A DNA stretch of 64,000 nt from the NCBI RefSeq assembly GCF_001648775.1, contig NZ_LVEJ01000018.1, positions 241,403-305,402 on the forward strand. The letters run 5' to 3'. A program made the translations under genes and the position numbers. The notes beneath the pieces were generated by a model. That model was not told where the DNA came from, did no database searches, and worked only from the letters and a program-made list of their open reading frames with translations. The DNA comes from Pseudomonas fluorescens. GTDB lineage: Bacteria > Pseudomonadota > Gammaproteobacteria > Pseudomonadales > Pseudomonadaceae. Each line of letters begins with the position of its first letter. Within the stretch, counting starts at the first letter, position 1. Shown here piece by piece: positions 23,729 through 33,148 of the stretch.

Positions 23729-25611
23729 GCGATCAGAGTCTCCGGAGCTACTCCCAGTTGGGCCAGTACGTCACGGCAACGCGTCAGGTCGCGCACAATA
23801 CGTTGGTGGCCGCCCTCGCCAATATCCCGGCAACTCAGTAACTCTTTAAGATTATTGTAGAGTTGTTGGTAGATAGCCACATGGCCGCGCCCGATTACGG
23901 CATTGTTGCAGTTTCCGCATCGAGTGCGCTCAAGGGTATTGCCCACACATCCGTCATTGTCAGCTGTGCACCAGGCATGGCCATTGCTGCGAATCGCGGT
24001 GCTCTCGGAAATGGACCTCAGCATCGAGGCATGATCCTTGAAAATTAACAAGTTTTCCGGCTCTCGCCGCCACTGCGTTAGCGCGATGCCGTAGCCCCCT
24101 GCCAAGGGTTCGTCACCAAGCCAGCTATCCACGACGCCGAGTTTGACATCTTCCAACTCTCCCCGAATATCGGCATACAGCTCGAGGTCCAGATGCTGTC
24201 CCCAGCTATCGTCCATGGCATAGCTCAAGGTCATATCCAGTGCCCAGTGCGCGTAATGCTCCTTGAGGTAGCGAAGATCCCCATAGCGGCTGTGCGCGGC
24301 GTAGTTAGCGAATTTACGGCGGAACTGGTGGGTAGCAAGATTCCAATTCAGTCCGCAATCCTTGGCGAACTCCTTAAGGTATGTGTTTAAAGAGCAGTTG
24401 CTAAGGGTGCGCACTTTGGTATCTGCGCTAGGAAAGAGGCCGAGAAAAAGTGCGTGACGGTGTTTTTGCGCCTCGGCGATCTGCGGATCAAGCGGGTTGG
24501 CACGGCGGCGGCGCGCGATCTCTTCGGCGATCATGGCCTGATAGGGCAAACTCCAGCGCTCGATCAAGCGTAGAGCACGTACGGCTGCCGCGGGAATCAT
24601 CCAATCGTGGGTACCGGTATCAGTTTTGTTAGATTGTGAACGCATCCAGTGGTAGATGGTGCCCTCGTCGTCTTGGGTACGGTGATGCGCGCCCGATTGC
24701 ACATTAGCTAGCTCGTGGTTACGACATCCCGAAGTACTGGCTAGCACAATGTAGCAGGCTGTGCGCAGGTCTCTCAGCGCTCTATTAAATGCCCGCAGAC
24801 CGCTTTCCCAGCCAAGGTTGCGCAGGTAAAAGCGTTTTTTCCTACTGATTGAATATGCAGGTAGCACATTTTGCTGAGCCGCAAGTGGCTGTAGGGCATC
24901 TTGCAGATCAAGCAATTGCTGGCCGCGCTCAATTTGCTGGTAGGCCCGCTCAAAAATAATGCAGAACACATCATCTGGGATCAGCGGCGTTTTGCCGCCG
25001 TGAATGCTGCCGATTAGCCCCGACATCTCGGTCGCGGAAGTCTCGGGCCAAGGGGCCTGAGGCATCCGCTCATTAGTGTACTGGCTCAACTCATGTAGCG
25101 CCTCAATGGCACGGAAGCGCTTAAGTAGCCATTCCTGTGACAGTGGCTTGCCCTCGGTTCGATGTGTCTGACGGTGAGCCTTACAAGCGGCCGCATACGA
25201 CGTACAGATCAGCGGTGTAACCTCGGTTAGGTGATAGATATTCAATGCTTCGAGGTACTGCAGAAATGGCTTCACATCATTCAAAAGTATTCGCAGCGTC
25301 ATGCCTTTTGGCCGACGTCCCACGCTTATCCCACGCCGCAGATAGCGGTACAGCGCCGCTTTCATTACTGCCCGAAACGACCCTGGCACTTTGCCGAAGT
25401 CTAGCCGTTTATGACTGGCCGGCACGTTGCTCGCGATGTCGACGAGTTGCCAGACGTTGTCGGCGTAGCGACTGAGGACTACCCATTGCTCGTCCACCTG
25501 AGTAGCGCTGATGATCAAGGCGTTGCGCTCGGATTCTGGGAGGCCACGCACGTCGCCTGGTTGAGTGTCAAATGGAGCCCAGAGTATCTCCGACATGGTG
25601 TTTACCCTCAT
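23725..25611 (-). CDS. ginC: GinC-like large tyrosine-recombinase-related protein
   Basis: A 628-residue protein with the phage-integrase layout in its C-terminal half: Arg-I in STSGCRNHELANV, then HQFRRKFANYA (His-x-x-Arg with Arg for the second His) and a distal Tyr (TLSYAMDD). A cysteine cluster near the end (CTADNDGC, CGNC) suggests a zinc site. It corresponds to the third recombinase of GInts and to TnpB of Tn554. ATGA overlap with ginB couples translation; the ATG at 25596 is a possible alternative start. Confidence 0.83.
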   Translation of the reverse strand: MRVNTMSEILWAPFDTQPGDVRGLPESERNALIISATQVDEQWVVLSRYADNVWQLVDIASNVPASHKRLDFGKVPGSFRAVMKAALYRYLRRGISVGRRPKGMTLRILLNDVKPFLQYLEALNIYHLTEVTPLICTSYAAACKAHRQTHRTEGKPLSQEWLLKRFRAIEALHELSQYTNERMPQAPWPETSATEMSGLIGSIHGGKTPLIPDDVFCIIFERAYQQIERGQQLLDLQDALQPLAAQQNVLPAYSISRKKRFYLRNLGWESGLRAFNRALRDLRTACYIVLASTSGCRNHELANVQSGAHHRTQDDEGTIYHWMRSQSNKTDTGTHDWMIPAAAVRALRLIERWSLPYQAMIAEEIARRRRANPLDPQIAEAQKHRHALFLGLFPSADTKVRTLSNCSLNTYLKEFAKDCGLNWNLATHQFRRKFANYAAHSRYGDLRYLKEHYAHWALDMTLSYAMDDSWGQHLDLELYADIRGELEDVKLGVVDSWLGDEPLAGGYGIALTQWRREPENLLIFKDHASMLRSISESTAIRSNGHAWCTADNDGCVGNTLERTRCGNCNNAVIGRGHVAIYQQLYNNLKELLSCRDIGEGGHQRIVRDLTRCRDVLAQLGVAPETLIA

Positions 25612-27287
25612 GCAAAAAGCTCTAGGCTATCGATTAGATCTACCGACCAGAAAAGATGCGGCGTGCTCCTAGCGTGCTCACGGGCGGCCGCCACTGCCGG
25701 GGGCTTGAAGATGCCACGCCGTAGTCCTTCGGCAACGATATAGTGATCAATCAAACGGGGGATATGTGCGTATTCACGGGCCCAGCGATGCTTGCTCATG
25801 CGAGAGCGCTCGGCTAGCACGCGGAAGTAAAAGCTGAATAGCTTGTAAAGATCTTCAGCAGTTATCGCGTAATGCTTGCAGCGCAGGCAGTTTAGGAAAT
25901 TCATGCACGTAGCTCCCTCGCGCTGTGGTGCGTATTGGCCGTTCACCGGGTCCGCGCAGCGGCCCATGGGAGTTTCCTTGTAGGTCGTACCGATTGTCCG
26001 GGTCAGCAACTCCTGGACTAGTACCTCGCCCATAAATTGCCAATTGCGCCGAATGTTATCGTCAGATGCCAGATAGTTTCGGTCGGTTACCTGTGGTGTA
26101 CTACCGAGCGCCGCAGCGGTGGTCGTCAGATCGCCGTCGGTTAGCTCAAAAATGCGGTTGGCGAAGGTCTTTCGTATGCGCGATACGTTGATTCGTAATG
26201 GTCTTCCGTCGCTGTCGCGTAGACCATAGTTGGTTACTAGGCAACTTATCATCCGAGCTAATGTTTCTGCGCTTAATGCTTTGACTCGTCCGTCACCGTT
26301 AGTGTCGTGAGAACGATAAAGCCAAACGCGATTTTTTAGATCATCCGGAGCCTCTGCCTGTAGCGGCTCAGTCAGAACCATTACGCGGCGAATCAGGCGC
26401 TCCACGTTGATTCTCACGGTAGGTGTTGATTCTAATAGGCGCTCGGCCTCCGAAACGGCACGCAGGGCCACTTTGCTAGAATTGTACCCACGCCGTTTCC
26501 ACAGCACCATGAACACCGTGTTCTCTTTGGGGTGTGGGCGCAAGCAGTCACGGTTCATTTCCAGCAGTGGTGTGGTATTGCGTCCGGTATATAGCGCCAC
26601 TATCAGAAAGGCGTAGGACGCCAGTTCGCTAGTTACAAACGCGTTTTCAAACCAGATCGGCTTGATGGCCTGCTGCAGAGCCACTATTAAAGATTGCCGC
26701 TCACGCTTAGACAGACCCGTCTCACCCTTGGCATTGCGGTTGCTGTTCGGAAAGGGATTGCGCGGGAATGTGGCCTCATCACCCGAGACGACTATGCGAA
26801 TCAGCCCACGCCGACCCAAGGCAAGCAGCACAGACTTGATATGCACGAATCGATTCTTCCGAGTATTGATCGCCCAGCCCATTCCAGCCAGTTGACCTAG
26901 ATAACCATCGATCAGATTTCGATTAAGATCGGTCAAGGTCAGGCCTCGTCCCAAACTGGTTGCCAGCAGCGAGCAGTAATCGAGAAAAAAGCGAAGCCCG
27001 TTTAGACAGTGGCCAGCTATGGTACTTATGGCGATCGCACCTTCTTGGCCTGCGAGAAAACGTTCAATTTGGCGCTGGCAGGCGTAGGTGATAGGGTCGA
27101 TGCCAGCACCGTACCAACAAGCAAAATCGAACGTTCGGGAGTGCGAGGCATTCCGCTCGAACTTGACCACACTGTTTGCCGGTGGGATCGCCTCGGGCAG
27201 AATAGCTACGTTGCCTGAGATATCGGTGGTGTGCTCGACTTGCGGGACGCTCAGATCAGCCTTAGCAAATACCTTGCGCTTGCCCAT
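25608..27287 (-). CDS. ginB: GinB-like large tyrosine-recombinase-related protein
   Basis: A 559-residue protein. Arg236 (ALYTGRNTTP), Arg372 (SRIRKTF) and Tyr405 (TDRNYLA) occupy recombinase catalytic positions, but the His of the HxxR motif is not evident, so chemistry may depend on its partners. A Cys cluster near 435-465 (CMNFLNCLRCKHY) may bind zinc. Its start shares a base with the ginA stop (TGATG). It is the middle of three recombinases. Confidence 0.83.
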   Translation of the reverse strand: MGKRKVFAKADLSVPQVEHTTDISGNVAILPEAIPPANSVVKFERNASHSRTFDFACWYGAGIDPITYACQRQIERFLAGQEGAIAISTIAGHCLNGLRFFLDYCSLLATSLGRGLTLTDLNRNLIDGYLGQLAGMGWAINTRKNRFVHIKSVLLALGRRGLIRIVVSGDEATFPRNPFPNSNRNAKGETGLSKRERQSLIVALQQAIKPIWFENAFVTSELASYAFLIVALYTGRNTTPLLEMNRDCLRPHPKENTVFMVLWKRRGYNSSKVALRAVSEAERLLESTPTVRINVERLIRRVMVLTEPLQAEAPDDLKNRVWLYRSHDTNGDGRVKALSAETLARMISCLVTNYGLRDSDGRPLRINVSRIRKTFANRIFELTDGDLTTTAAALGSTPQVTDRNYLASDDNIRRNWQFMGEVLVQELLTRTIGTTYKETPMGRCADPVNGQYAPQREGATCMNFLNCLRCKHYAITAEDLYKLFSFYFRVLAERSRMSKHRWAREYAHIPRLIDHYIVAEGLRRGIFKPPAVAAAREHARSTPHLFWSVDLIDSLELFA

Positions 27288-28435
27288 CAGGCCACCTCCG
27301 ACAGAGCGTTCAATTCATCGTCATAGGCTAGCACCGCCTCGTCGGCCCTTTCGTTGACCAAGTGCAGGTACACCATGGTTGTCTGAATCGAACTGTGGCC
27401 AAGTTGCCGCTGAAGAAACACCAAGGGGTCCAACCCGCTCGCGGGATTACGCTGAAGACTGACCAAGGTATGGGTGGCATAGGAATGCCTGAGCATGTGC
27501 GTGTGAACCTTGACGCCGGCCCGCTTGCCTATCTTGCTGATGATCCGGTTGAGGCTCTTGCCATCGTCGCCATAGGGGACCCCGGACTGATTCAGGAGCA
27601 GTGTTTGTTGCTGAGTCTTGCTCAGAGAGGCGCGCTCGCCTCGCACTTTCGTCACATAGCGCCAGAGCTCAGTCATGAACTTGCGACTGACATAAATATC
27701 TCGCGGCTTGCTGCCTTTGGTCACCATGCCGCTGCCGTCGAATGGATTGAGACGAATGCGGAGATTGCGTTCGGTTCGTGCCGCAGTGTCTGGATCGAAG
27801 ACATAAACGAGAGGGAAGGCAGCGATTTCTTCTCGGCGCAGACCTGTATGTAGCGCCAGGCGCATCATCATTCGGTGATGGGGGTTCTCCACTGCGGCCA
27901 AGAGCGACCTGATCTCAGCCATGCTCAGAAACTTGGGCAGAGCCTTTTGGCTTCGCGGCATCACATCTTTTGCCATTGCTATGCCGCCGCTGGCATCCAA
28001 ATGGGAGAGGAAGCATGTTTCCCGTTTGACGATGCGCTCCTCATAGGCGAAGGGCAGACGCTTCACCCACCCCTCCTTCAAGGCGTACTCGTAGAACTTG
28101 CATATGTATGTTAGGCGCTGGCGAGTGGTGTTCGGTGCCAATTTGCACGTCACCAGACAGTAGTCCCGATAGGCCGCTACAAGGCTCTTTGCCTCGCCAC
28201 GATCTACGTCGCGCCAGTCAATCTCATGTGTTTGTAGAAAACTGAAGAAATCGTACAGTGCGCGTCCGGTACTGGGCCAAGAACGCTCAGAACCGATGAC
28301 TCCGCGAAGAAGGTAATGACGAAAAAACTGATTGGCTGGGATGCAACTCTCCATTGAGTCCCATAGCAGAATGGGAAACCCTCGATAAGGTTGCCCAGCG
28401 ATCACTAAATCCGCTGTAGACCATACAAGCTCCAT
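27287..28435 (-). CDS. ginA: GinA-like site-specific tyrosine recombinase
   Basis: A 382-residue protein with a complete catalytic set: Arg200 (HTGLRREE), His313/Arg316 (HTHMLRHSYATH), His347 (LGHSS) and Tyr356 (VYLH). The N-terminal ~150 residues form the SAM-like core-binding domain. It is the first gene of the recombination operon and the one nearest the island's right end. GGAGGA lies just upstream. It is transcribed in the same direction as the split operon, 139 bp after the DUF4350 stop, so host-operon transcription could run into it. Confidence 0.92.
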   Translation of the reverse strand: MELVWSTADLVIAGQPYRGFPILLWDSMESCIPANQFFRHYLLRGVIGSERSWPSTGRALYDFFSFLQTHEIDWRDVDRGEAKSLVAAYRDYCLVTCKLAPNTTRQRLTYICKFYEYALKEGWVKRLPFAYEERIVKRETCFLSHLDASGGIAMAKDVMPRSQKALPKFLSMAEIRSLLAAVENPHHRMMMRLALHTGLRREEIAAFPLVYVFDPDTAARTERNLRIRLNPFDGSGMVTKGSKPRDIYVSRKFMTELWRYVTKVRGERASLSKTQQQTLLLNQSGVPYGDDGKSLNRIISKIGKRAGVKVHTHMLRHSYATHTLVSLQRNPASGLDPLVFLQRQLGHSSIQTTMVYLHLVNERADEAVLAYDDELNALSEVA

Positions 28436-28521
28436 ATGCCGTCCTCCGTGCTAATCAGACCAGAACACTTTGTCTGCTCTGACCAAATCAGGAGATTAGA
28501 TCGGCCGTAAAAATTATGAGC

Positions 28522-28557
28522 TTTAAGTGTCGATTTCTAATATCACAGCAATCTAAC
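28522..28557. repeat. Right terminal imperfect inverted repeat
   Basis: Partner of the left-end repeat: read inward on the minus strand it is GTTAGATT, 13 nt, AAATCGACACTTA. It lies 14 bp inside the GATCC junction repeat and about 90 bp upstream of ginA. Confidence 0.55.
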
Positions 28558-28574
28558 GCTTGCCCAGTACCGGA

Positions 28575-29738
28575 TCATAGCGTGTTCCTCAAGGTTTGCA
28601 GGTGGGCGACCCGGCGGCAGAACTCGGCGCTGGACAGGCGCTTGTCCGGCACCGGGCTCAAGGCCTGGCTGATGGCGCGGGTGGGTTGCCGGGTCAGTCG
28701 CGACAACGCCAGCCACTGTTCGGCAACGTTCAGTTGGTCAAAGCCTGGATAGCGGCGTCGGGCGCGGCGCAGCACGTCTTGTTGCAGCGCTTGCAGCAAG
28801 GTCTGCTGACCGTTGTGGCGCAACACGAAGTCGCTGCTGGCGCGCAGGTGATCCTGCAATTGTCGACGTCCACTTGGCGCGGGTAACTGAAGCGGGCCGT
28901 GGCGTACACCGACGTGCCACAGCCACAGCCCGAGCAAGGCGAGCAGGGCGACGATGGCTTGCGGGAAATAACGCCAGAGCAACGTCAGCAGGCCATCGTG
29001 GCGGGTGTTGTAGATCAGCGTGACGTCGGTGTCGGCGCTCAGGTACCAGAGCAACCAGGCGTTGTCGTACTGGGCGATGCTGGTGCTTTTCCACAGCTCG
29101 GCGTCGGTGACCACGGTGATCGAACCGAGGCCGTGTGCCAGTTGCATCATGTGCGTCGCCTTGGCGCTGTTGGCCCAGGCTTGCGCAAGGTTCTTCGGGT
29201 CGTCGAGGTGGAAGTCGGTGTCGAAGCCGGCATAGGCCGGTGCGTCTTCATCTTCAAGATAGAGCTTGGTCAGTTTCGGCAAGCGGCCCTGCTCCAGATC
29301 CTCGGGGGGATCCTTGAGGTCCTTGCTCAGGGACTGATGCAATTGCACCCGATCCAGCAACAGGTCGTTGCTTTGTTTGCTCTGCTCATCCCACAGCGAT
29401 TCGGCGACAAACACCAGCCGGCCACCGGCGCGTGCCCAGTTCAACACTTGTTCGACCTGACGCTGGGTCATCCTGGAACGATCGTTGAACAGCAGCAGCG
29501 TGTGCCGGCGCGGGTCGATATCGGGCAGCACGGCAAGGCTTTCGGCATGGCTGACATGCAGGCCGCGCTCGCGCAAAAACAGTTCGGCTGCCAGATAGGG
29601 ATTAGCCTGTGCGGCAGGTGACGGGCCGTGATCCACCACTTCCTGATAAGGCCTGGCCTTGATGAACAGAAAAACGCTCAACGCGCCCAGCAGTGCGATG
29701 AGCACTGCACCGACGCACGCCATGGTACGGCGACTCAA
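28575..29738 (-). CDS. DUF4350 domain membrane protein
   Basis: About 387 residues if it starts at the TTG at 29738, which overlaps the DUF4129 stop (TTGA) and has CGGAG 7 nt upstream; the first ATG is at 29723. The N-terminal membrane segment (VGAVLIALLGALSVFLF) is followed by a DUF4350 GATase-like domain (HTLLLFNDRSRMTQRQVEQVLNW shortened by me as LLFNDRSRMT) and a second membrane segment near residue 255. It is the last operon gene before the island. Function is unknown. Confidence 0.85.
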   Translation of the reverse strand: MSRRTMACVGAVLIALLGALSVFLFIKARPYQEVVDHGPSPAAQANPYLAAELFLRERGLHVSHAESLAVLPDIDPRRHTLLLFNDRSRMTQRQVEQVLNWARAGGRLVFVAESLWDEQSKQSNDLLLDRVQLHQSLSKDLKDPPEDLEQGRLPKLTKLYLEDEDAPAYAGFDTDFHLDDPKNLAQAWANSAKATHMMQLAHGLGSITVVTDAELWKSTSIAQYDNAWLLWYLSADTDVTLIYNTRHDGLLTLLWRYFPQAIVALLALLGLWLWHVGVRHGPLQLPAPSGRRQLQDHLRASSDFVLRHNGQQTLLQALQQDVLRRARRRYPGFDQLNVAEQWLALSRLTRQPTRAISQALSPVPDKRLSSAEFCRRVAHLQTLRNTL

Positions 29739-31282
29739 CGCGCCGCTCCGGGGCCGAACAAGGCGCGCCAGCCGTCGCACAATTCCTGTCGCAGATGCGC
29801 GGGCGGTGCGCGATGCCCATAAGCGATGTTCTGCCAGTGCGCGGTCAGACTCCGACTGAACGCCACCAGTTCAGGGCGCTGCAATTGCTCGACGTGCGCC
29901 AACACCTGGTTCTCGGTGTCGGCAGGTTTCAGGGTCAGAGCAAAATCGTTGAGCAGATGGCTGAGCAGGCCGCGATACAGCAGGCTCAGCGCCGCGCGTG
30001 GCTGGGTGTGCCAGAGGTTCTCGGCAGTGGCGGCGATGTCCTCGGGCAATGTTTCCGGGTTCAAGTCCAGACCGAAAGCTTGCTGTGGTGGCGTTGGTTT
30101 TGGCTTGTCGGGCAATCTCGGACGCCGACTGACGAACGCCTGCAGAAACTCGCGATAGCGCCAGACCAGCCAGCCAAGCGCTGCGATGACGAGGCCCCAC
30201 AGCAGCACCTCGATCACGTTGGCCAAGGTATTGAGGTGCTGGCCGTTGAGCCAGCCGAGCAGGGTTTTCAACCATTGCGGCGTTGCAGTGGTTGGCTGTT
30301 TTTTGTCTGAAGTGGCCGGATCTTCGCCAAAGCGGTAGCGCGTGACGCTTTCCTTGTTCTTGAACGGCGGCTGTTCCAGCAAGGCCTCGATGCTGTCGTG
30401 CGAGGCCTGACTGGTCAGCGGCTGATTCAACAAGCGCGGGGCGTCCGGGCTGCTGTCGGGCTCGCCCGCCCAGGCCGAAGGCAGATTCGGCAGCAACAGA
30501 CAGACCGCCAGCAATAAACCCAACGCACTGCTGTTCAGGCGCTGGCGCAAGCGGCGGAACACCAGTTCGATGTCCCAGGCTTCCAGTTGGGTGCGCCGGT
30601 TTAGATAAAGGCTGAAGCCGCAGGCGACGTAGATCGGCTCCCACACCACCAGCACCAGTGCATAAAAAGCGTTGGTCAGGTGTTCGAGCCAGCGCCAGTC
30701 GTGATCCGCCGCAAGGATCAGCGCTTGCCAGTCCCAATCGGTTTCGATCTGCTGCGGCAGCAACATATAGAACAACACCATCAGGCCGATCCACAGTGCG
30801 GTTTCCAGATGCACGCCGATGAGGGTCAGCCATTGCGCGGCCCCGGCGTTGCGTTGCAACAGCACGTGCAGGCGTTGTTGCCGGGCGCTGCCGTCGAGGC
30901 CTTCGAGTTGCATTACCGGCAGCAGGAAGCTGCGGCTGAAACTCAGTCGGCGCCACGTCAGGCTGGCCAGCAGTTGTGGCTTGAGCAGGCGTGGCCATGC
31001 GCGCAAGGCTTGCTTGAGTGTCGGCGTTTCCCCGAAGAGCGCCTTCGAGAGGATGTACAGCGGCAGGCGTTCGTAGGCCGGTTTCAGCCACCAGAAGATA
31101 AACACTGCCAGTGACGGCGAATCCCACAGTAACAGGCTGAGCAGGGCAAACAGCGGCAGGGTGACGATCGCCCAACTGGTCATCAACAGGCGTCGATGCT
31201 GTTGGCTCATGAGCACGCCGAGGTCCATGGCTTCCCACGTCGTGCGTGGCCGGATCACCACCGTGGCGTCACTCAGGCGCAT
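29735..31282 (-). CDS. DUF4129 domain multi-pass membrane protein
   Basis: About 515 residues from the ATG at 31282 (MRLSDATVV), with AAGGA upstream; the frame is open further but that region overlaps the SpoIIM gene. Several membrane segments lie in the N-terminal half and another near residue 370. The C-terminal domain (RAALSLLYRGLLSHL, then ALTLKPADTENQVL) is DUF4129, a transglutaminase-associated region. It is part of the MoxR/DUF58 operon. No enzymatic role is evident. Confidence 0.85.
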   Translation of the reverse strand: MRLSDATVVIRPRTTWEAMDLGVLMSQQHRRLLMTSWAIVTLPLFALLSLLLWDSPSLAVFIFWWLKPAYERLPLYILSKALFGETPTLKQALRAWPRLLKPQLLASLTWRRLSFSRSFLLPVMQLEGLDGSARQQRLHVLLQRNAGAAQWLTLIGVHLETALWIGLMVLFYMLLPQQIETDWDWQALILAADHDWRWLEHLTNAFYALVLVVWEPIYVACGFSLYLNRRTQLEAWDIELVFRRLRQRLNSSALGLLLAVCLLLPNLPSAWAGEPDSSPDAPRLLNQPLTSQASHDSIEALLEQPPFKNKESVTRYRFGEDPATSDKKQPTTATPQWLKTLLGWLNGQHLNTLANVIEVLLWGLVIAALGWLVWRYREFLQAFVSRRPRLPDKPKPTPPQQAFGLDLNPETLPEDIAATAENLWHTQPRAALSLLYRGLLSHLLNDFALTLKPADTENQVLAHVEQLQRPELVAFSRSLTAHWQNIAYGHRAPPAHLRQELCDGWRALFGPGAAR

Positions 31283-32246
31283 GGCGGGTCCTTCCGGCAA
31301 ACAACAGATAGCTCGCGACAAATACCCACAGGCCGGCACCCACCAGGTATTTGGTGTGTGGGGCGATGCTGGTTTTCGACGACCAATACGCCTCAATGAA
31401 TGCCGCGATCAGCAGGAACAACATCACCCCGCAGATCAGTAGTACGCTTTTGCGCGCCGCGCGTTTCAATGCTTCGGCGCGGGTCAGCCGTCGCGGTGCG
31501 ATCAGGGCCCAGCCGAGTTGCAGGCCTGCCGCGCCGGCGAGGGCAATCGCGGTGAGCTCAAAGGCGCCATGGGCGATGACGAAGGACCAGAAGGTCTGGC
31601 CGAAGCCGATTTCGCTCAGATGCCCGGCCACCGCGCCGATGACCAGACCGTTGTAGACCAGAAAGAACGCACTGCCTACGCCCAGCAACAAACCGCTGGC
31701 GAAGGTCTGGAAGGCGATGCCGATGTTGTGCATCACGTAGTAGCCGAACATCACCCAGTCTTCACTGGCCGCGCGTTCGGCGGTGCGCCCGAGGTGGCCG
31801 GCGACCGGATCGTACATGCCTTGCATTTCGCGCACCTGATCGGCGGGGAGCAGGTTGTAGACCAGTTCCGGAAACCCATACACCAACACGCCAACACCGA
31901 TCAGGCTGCCGAAAAACAGCAGGGCAGCGACCAGCACAAAAGGCCATTCGGCGCGGACCAGACGTGGAAAATCAGCGAGGATGAAACTCAGCAGGTTGGC
32001 GCCGAGCCGACTGCGATGCCGGTAGAGTTGTTGATGCCCGCGCCATACCTGGCGCTGCAGCGAGTCGATCAGAAAACTGCTGTAACCACGTTCCTGGGCC
32101 AACGCCAGATGCTGGCAAAGTCGGCGATAGGCTTTGGGGAAACCGGCGACCTGCGAGGTGTTCTTGCCGTGTTCAAGGCGTTCGAGGGCGAGGGTAAAAC
32201 GCTCCCATTCGGCCTTGTGGCGACTTTCGAAAAGGCTCTGCTTCAT
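31269..32246 (-). CDS. SpoIIM (DUF95) family membrane protein
   Basis: A 325-residue protein with a soluble N-terminal ~100 residues and five or six membrane segments (FVLVAALLFFGSLIGVGVLV; ALAGAAGLQLGWALI). The family is named for stage II sporulation protein M but is common in non-sporulating Pseudomonas beside RDD, MoxR and DUF58 genes. Start and stop overlap neighbours by 4 and 14 bp. Function is unknown. Confidence 0.88.
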   Translation of the reverse strand: MKQSLFESRHKAEWERFTLALERLEHGKNTSQVAGFPKAYRRLCQHLALAQERGYSSFLIDSLQRQVWRGHQQLYRHRSRLGANLLSFILADFPRLVRAEWPFVLVAALLFFGSLIGVGVLVYGFPELVYNLLPADQVREMQGMYDPVAGHLGRTAERAASEDWVMFGYYVMHNIGIAFQTFASGLLLGVGSAFFLVYNGLVIGAVAGHLSEIGFGQTFWSFVIAHGAFELTAIALAGAAGLQLGWALIAPRRLTRAEALKRAARKSVLLICGVMLFLLIAAFIEAYWSSKTSIAPHTKYLVGAGLWVFVASYLLFAGRTRHAPE

Positions 32247-32968
32247 GTCGGGCCCAACAAGCCGCGGGCGATGCCGTTGAGTTCGGTGACCGCTTTGGGC
32301 GCGCTAATGTGCAATGGTCCCGCCAGCAGGCCTGCCAGTTCATTGACCCGCGCCGGCGTTAACTGCGCCTGGCGTTCGGCAAATCCGAGTACGGCGCGTT
32401 GTTCGCTGAGCGTCAGGGCGACGGGCGAGCGACGGGGTTCGGCCTCTGGCAATTGCGGGCGAGTCAGCGGGCGTTCGCTGTAGATCACCAGCGTGCCGGC
32501 AGCCATGTCGCCAAGGCGTTTGAAGGTCGGATGTTGCAGGCAACTGATCGCGCCCAGGAAGTAGCCAAACGGCAGCAGATCGACGAAGCGCAGCAGATTG
32601 CGCAGCAGCGAGGCTGACCAGCCGACCGGTGTGCCGTCCTCATGCACCACGCGCAGGCCCATCCACTGCTTGCCCGGCGAACGGCCCTGGCGCAGCACCT
32701 CGAACAGCACCATGTACCACCAACTGATCGCAAACAGCAGCAGCGAGCCGAGGCCCATGCCGAGCTTGCCGAGAAACGCCAGCGCGATGAACAACACCGA
32801 CAGGATCGCCCCGCGAATGCCCAGATCGATGGCGAAGGCCACCGCCCGCACCATCAGCCCGGCGGGCCGCAACGGCAGGTCGATGCCTTCCGGCGTTTCG
32901 ACCTGATGCCGCGTATCCAGCGGCGGGGCCAGCGATGCTTTCCTTGGCGTTGCTGTGGGCTCGAGCAT
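32243..32968 (-). CDS. RDD family membrane protein
   Basis: A 241-residue protein; the RDD domain (RAVAFAIDLGIRG, then SPGKQWMGLRVV) has two or three membrane helices in residues 45-165, followed by a soluble tail. It is the first gene of the operon and its ATG overlaps none upstream. Promoter elements should lie in the 180 bp between it and the divergent sbcB gene. Confidence 0.88.
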   Translation of the reverse strand: MLEPTATPRKASLAPPLDTRHQVETPEGIDLPLRPAGLMVRAVAFAIDLGIRGAILSVLFIALAFLGKLGMGLGSLLLFAISWWYMVLFEVLRQGRSPGKQWMGLRVVHEDGTPVGWSASLLRNLLRFVDLLPFGYFLGAISCLQHPTFKRLGDMAAGTLVIYSERPLTRPQLPEAEPRRSPVALTLSEQRAVLGFAERQAQLTPARVNELAGLLAGPLHISAPKAVTELNGIARGLLGPT

Positions 32969-33148
32969 GGGCTACCTGATGTTCGCCTGTCTGAGTGCAA
33001 GTGCATCCGATGCTAGCAGCCTCTCGGGGTGAAACGACATAACTATGTATTGCACAGCGTATGACACGAGGTATTTGAATGTTTCAAGGCTGGCCGCGAC
33101 CGCGCTTGAGCGCCTAGACTTCGCCGATCTTCAGTTCAGGAACCGCCC

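Larger units (their letters stand above)
2248..28576. mobile_element. GInt-type genomic island inside the moxR operon
   Basis: The segment separates DUF4350 (stop at 28575) from moxR (start at 2240), genes that sit next to each other in the usual Pseudomonas RDD-SpoIIM-DUF4129-DUF4350-MoxR-DUF58 operon. Its right end has four overlapping recombination genes in the ginABCD arrangement. GGATC occurs at both junctions (2248-2252 and 28572-28576). Joining the flanks there puts the moxR ATG 10 nt after the DUF4350 stop, in keeping with the overlapping genes elsewhere in the operon. The interior looks more AT-rich, contains none of the REP elements common to the right, and carries arsenic and defence genes. 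The exact crossover base is inferred. Confidence 0.85.

Noticed and set aside
30819..31238. Long plus-strand and alternative minus-strand frames over the DUF4129 gene
   Set aside because: Out-of-frame shadows; the DUF4129 reading has membrane segments and operon overlaps.
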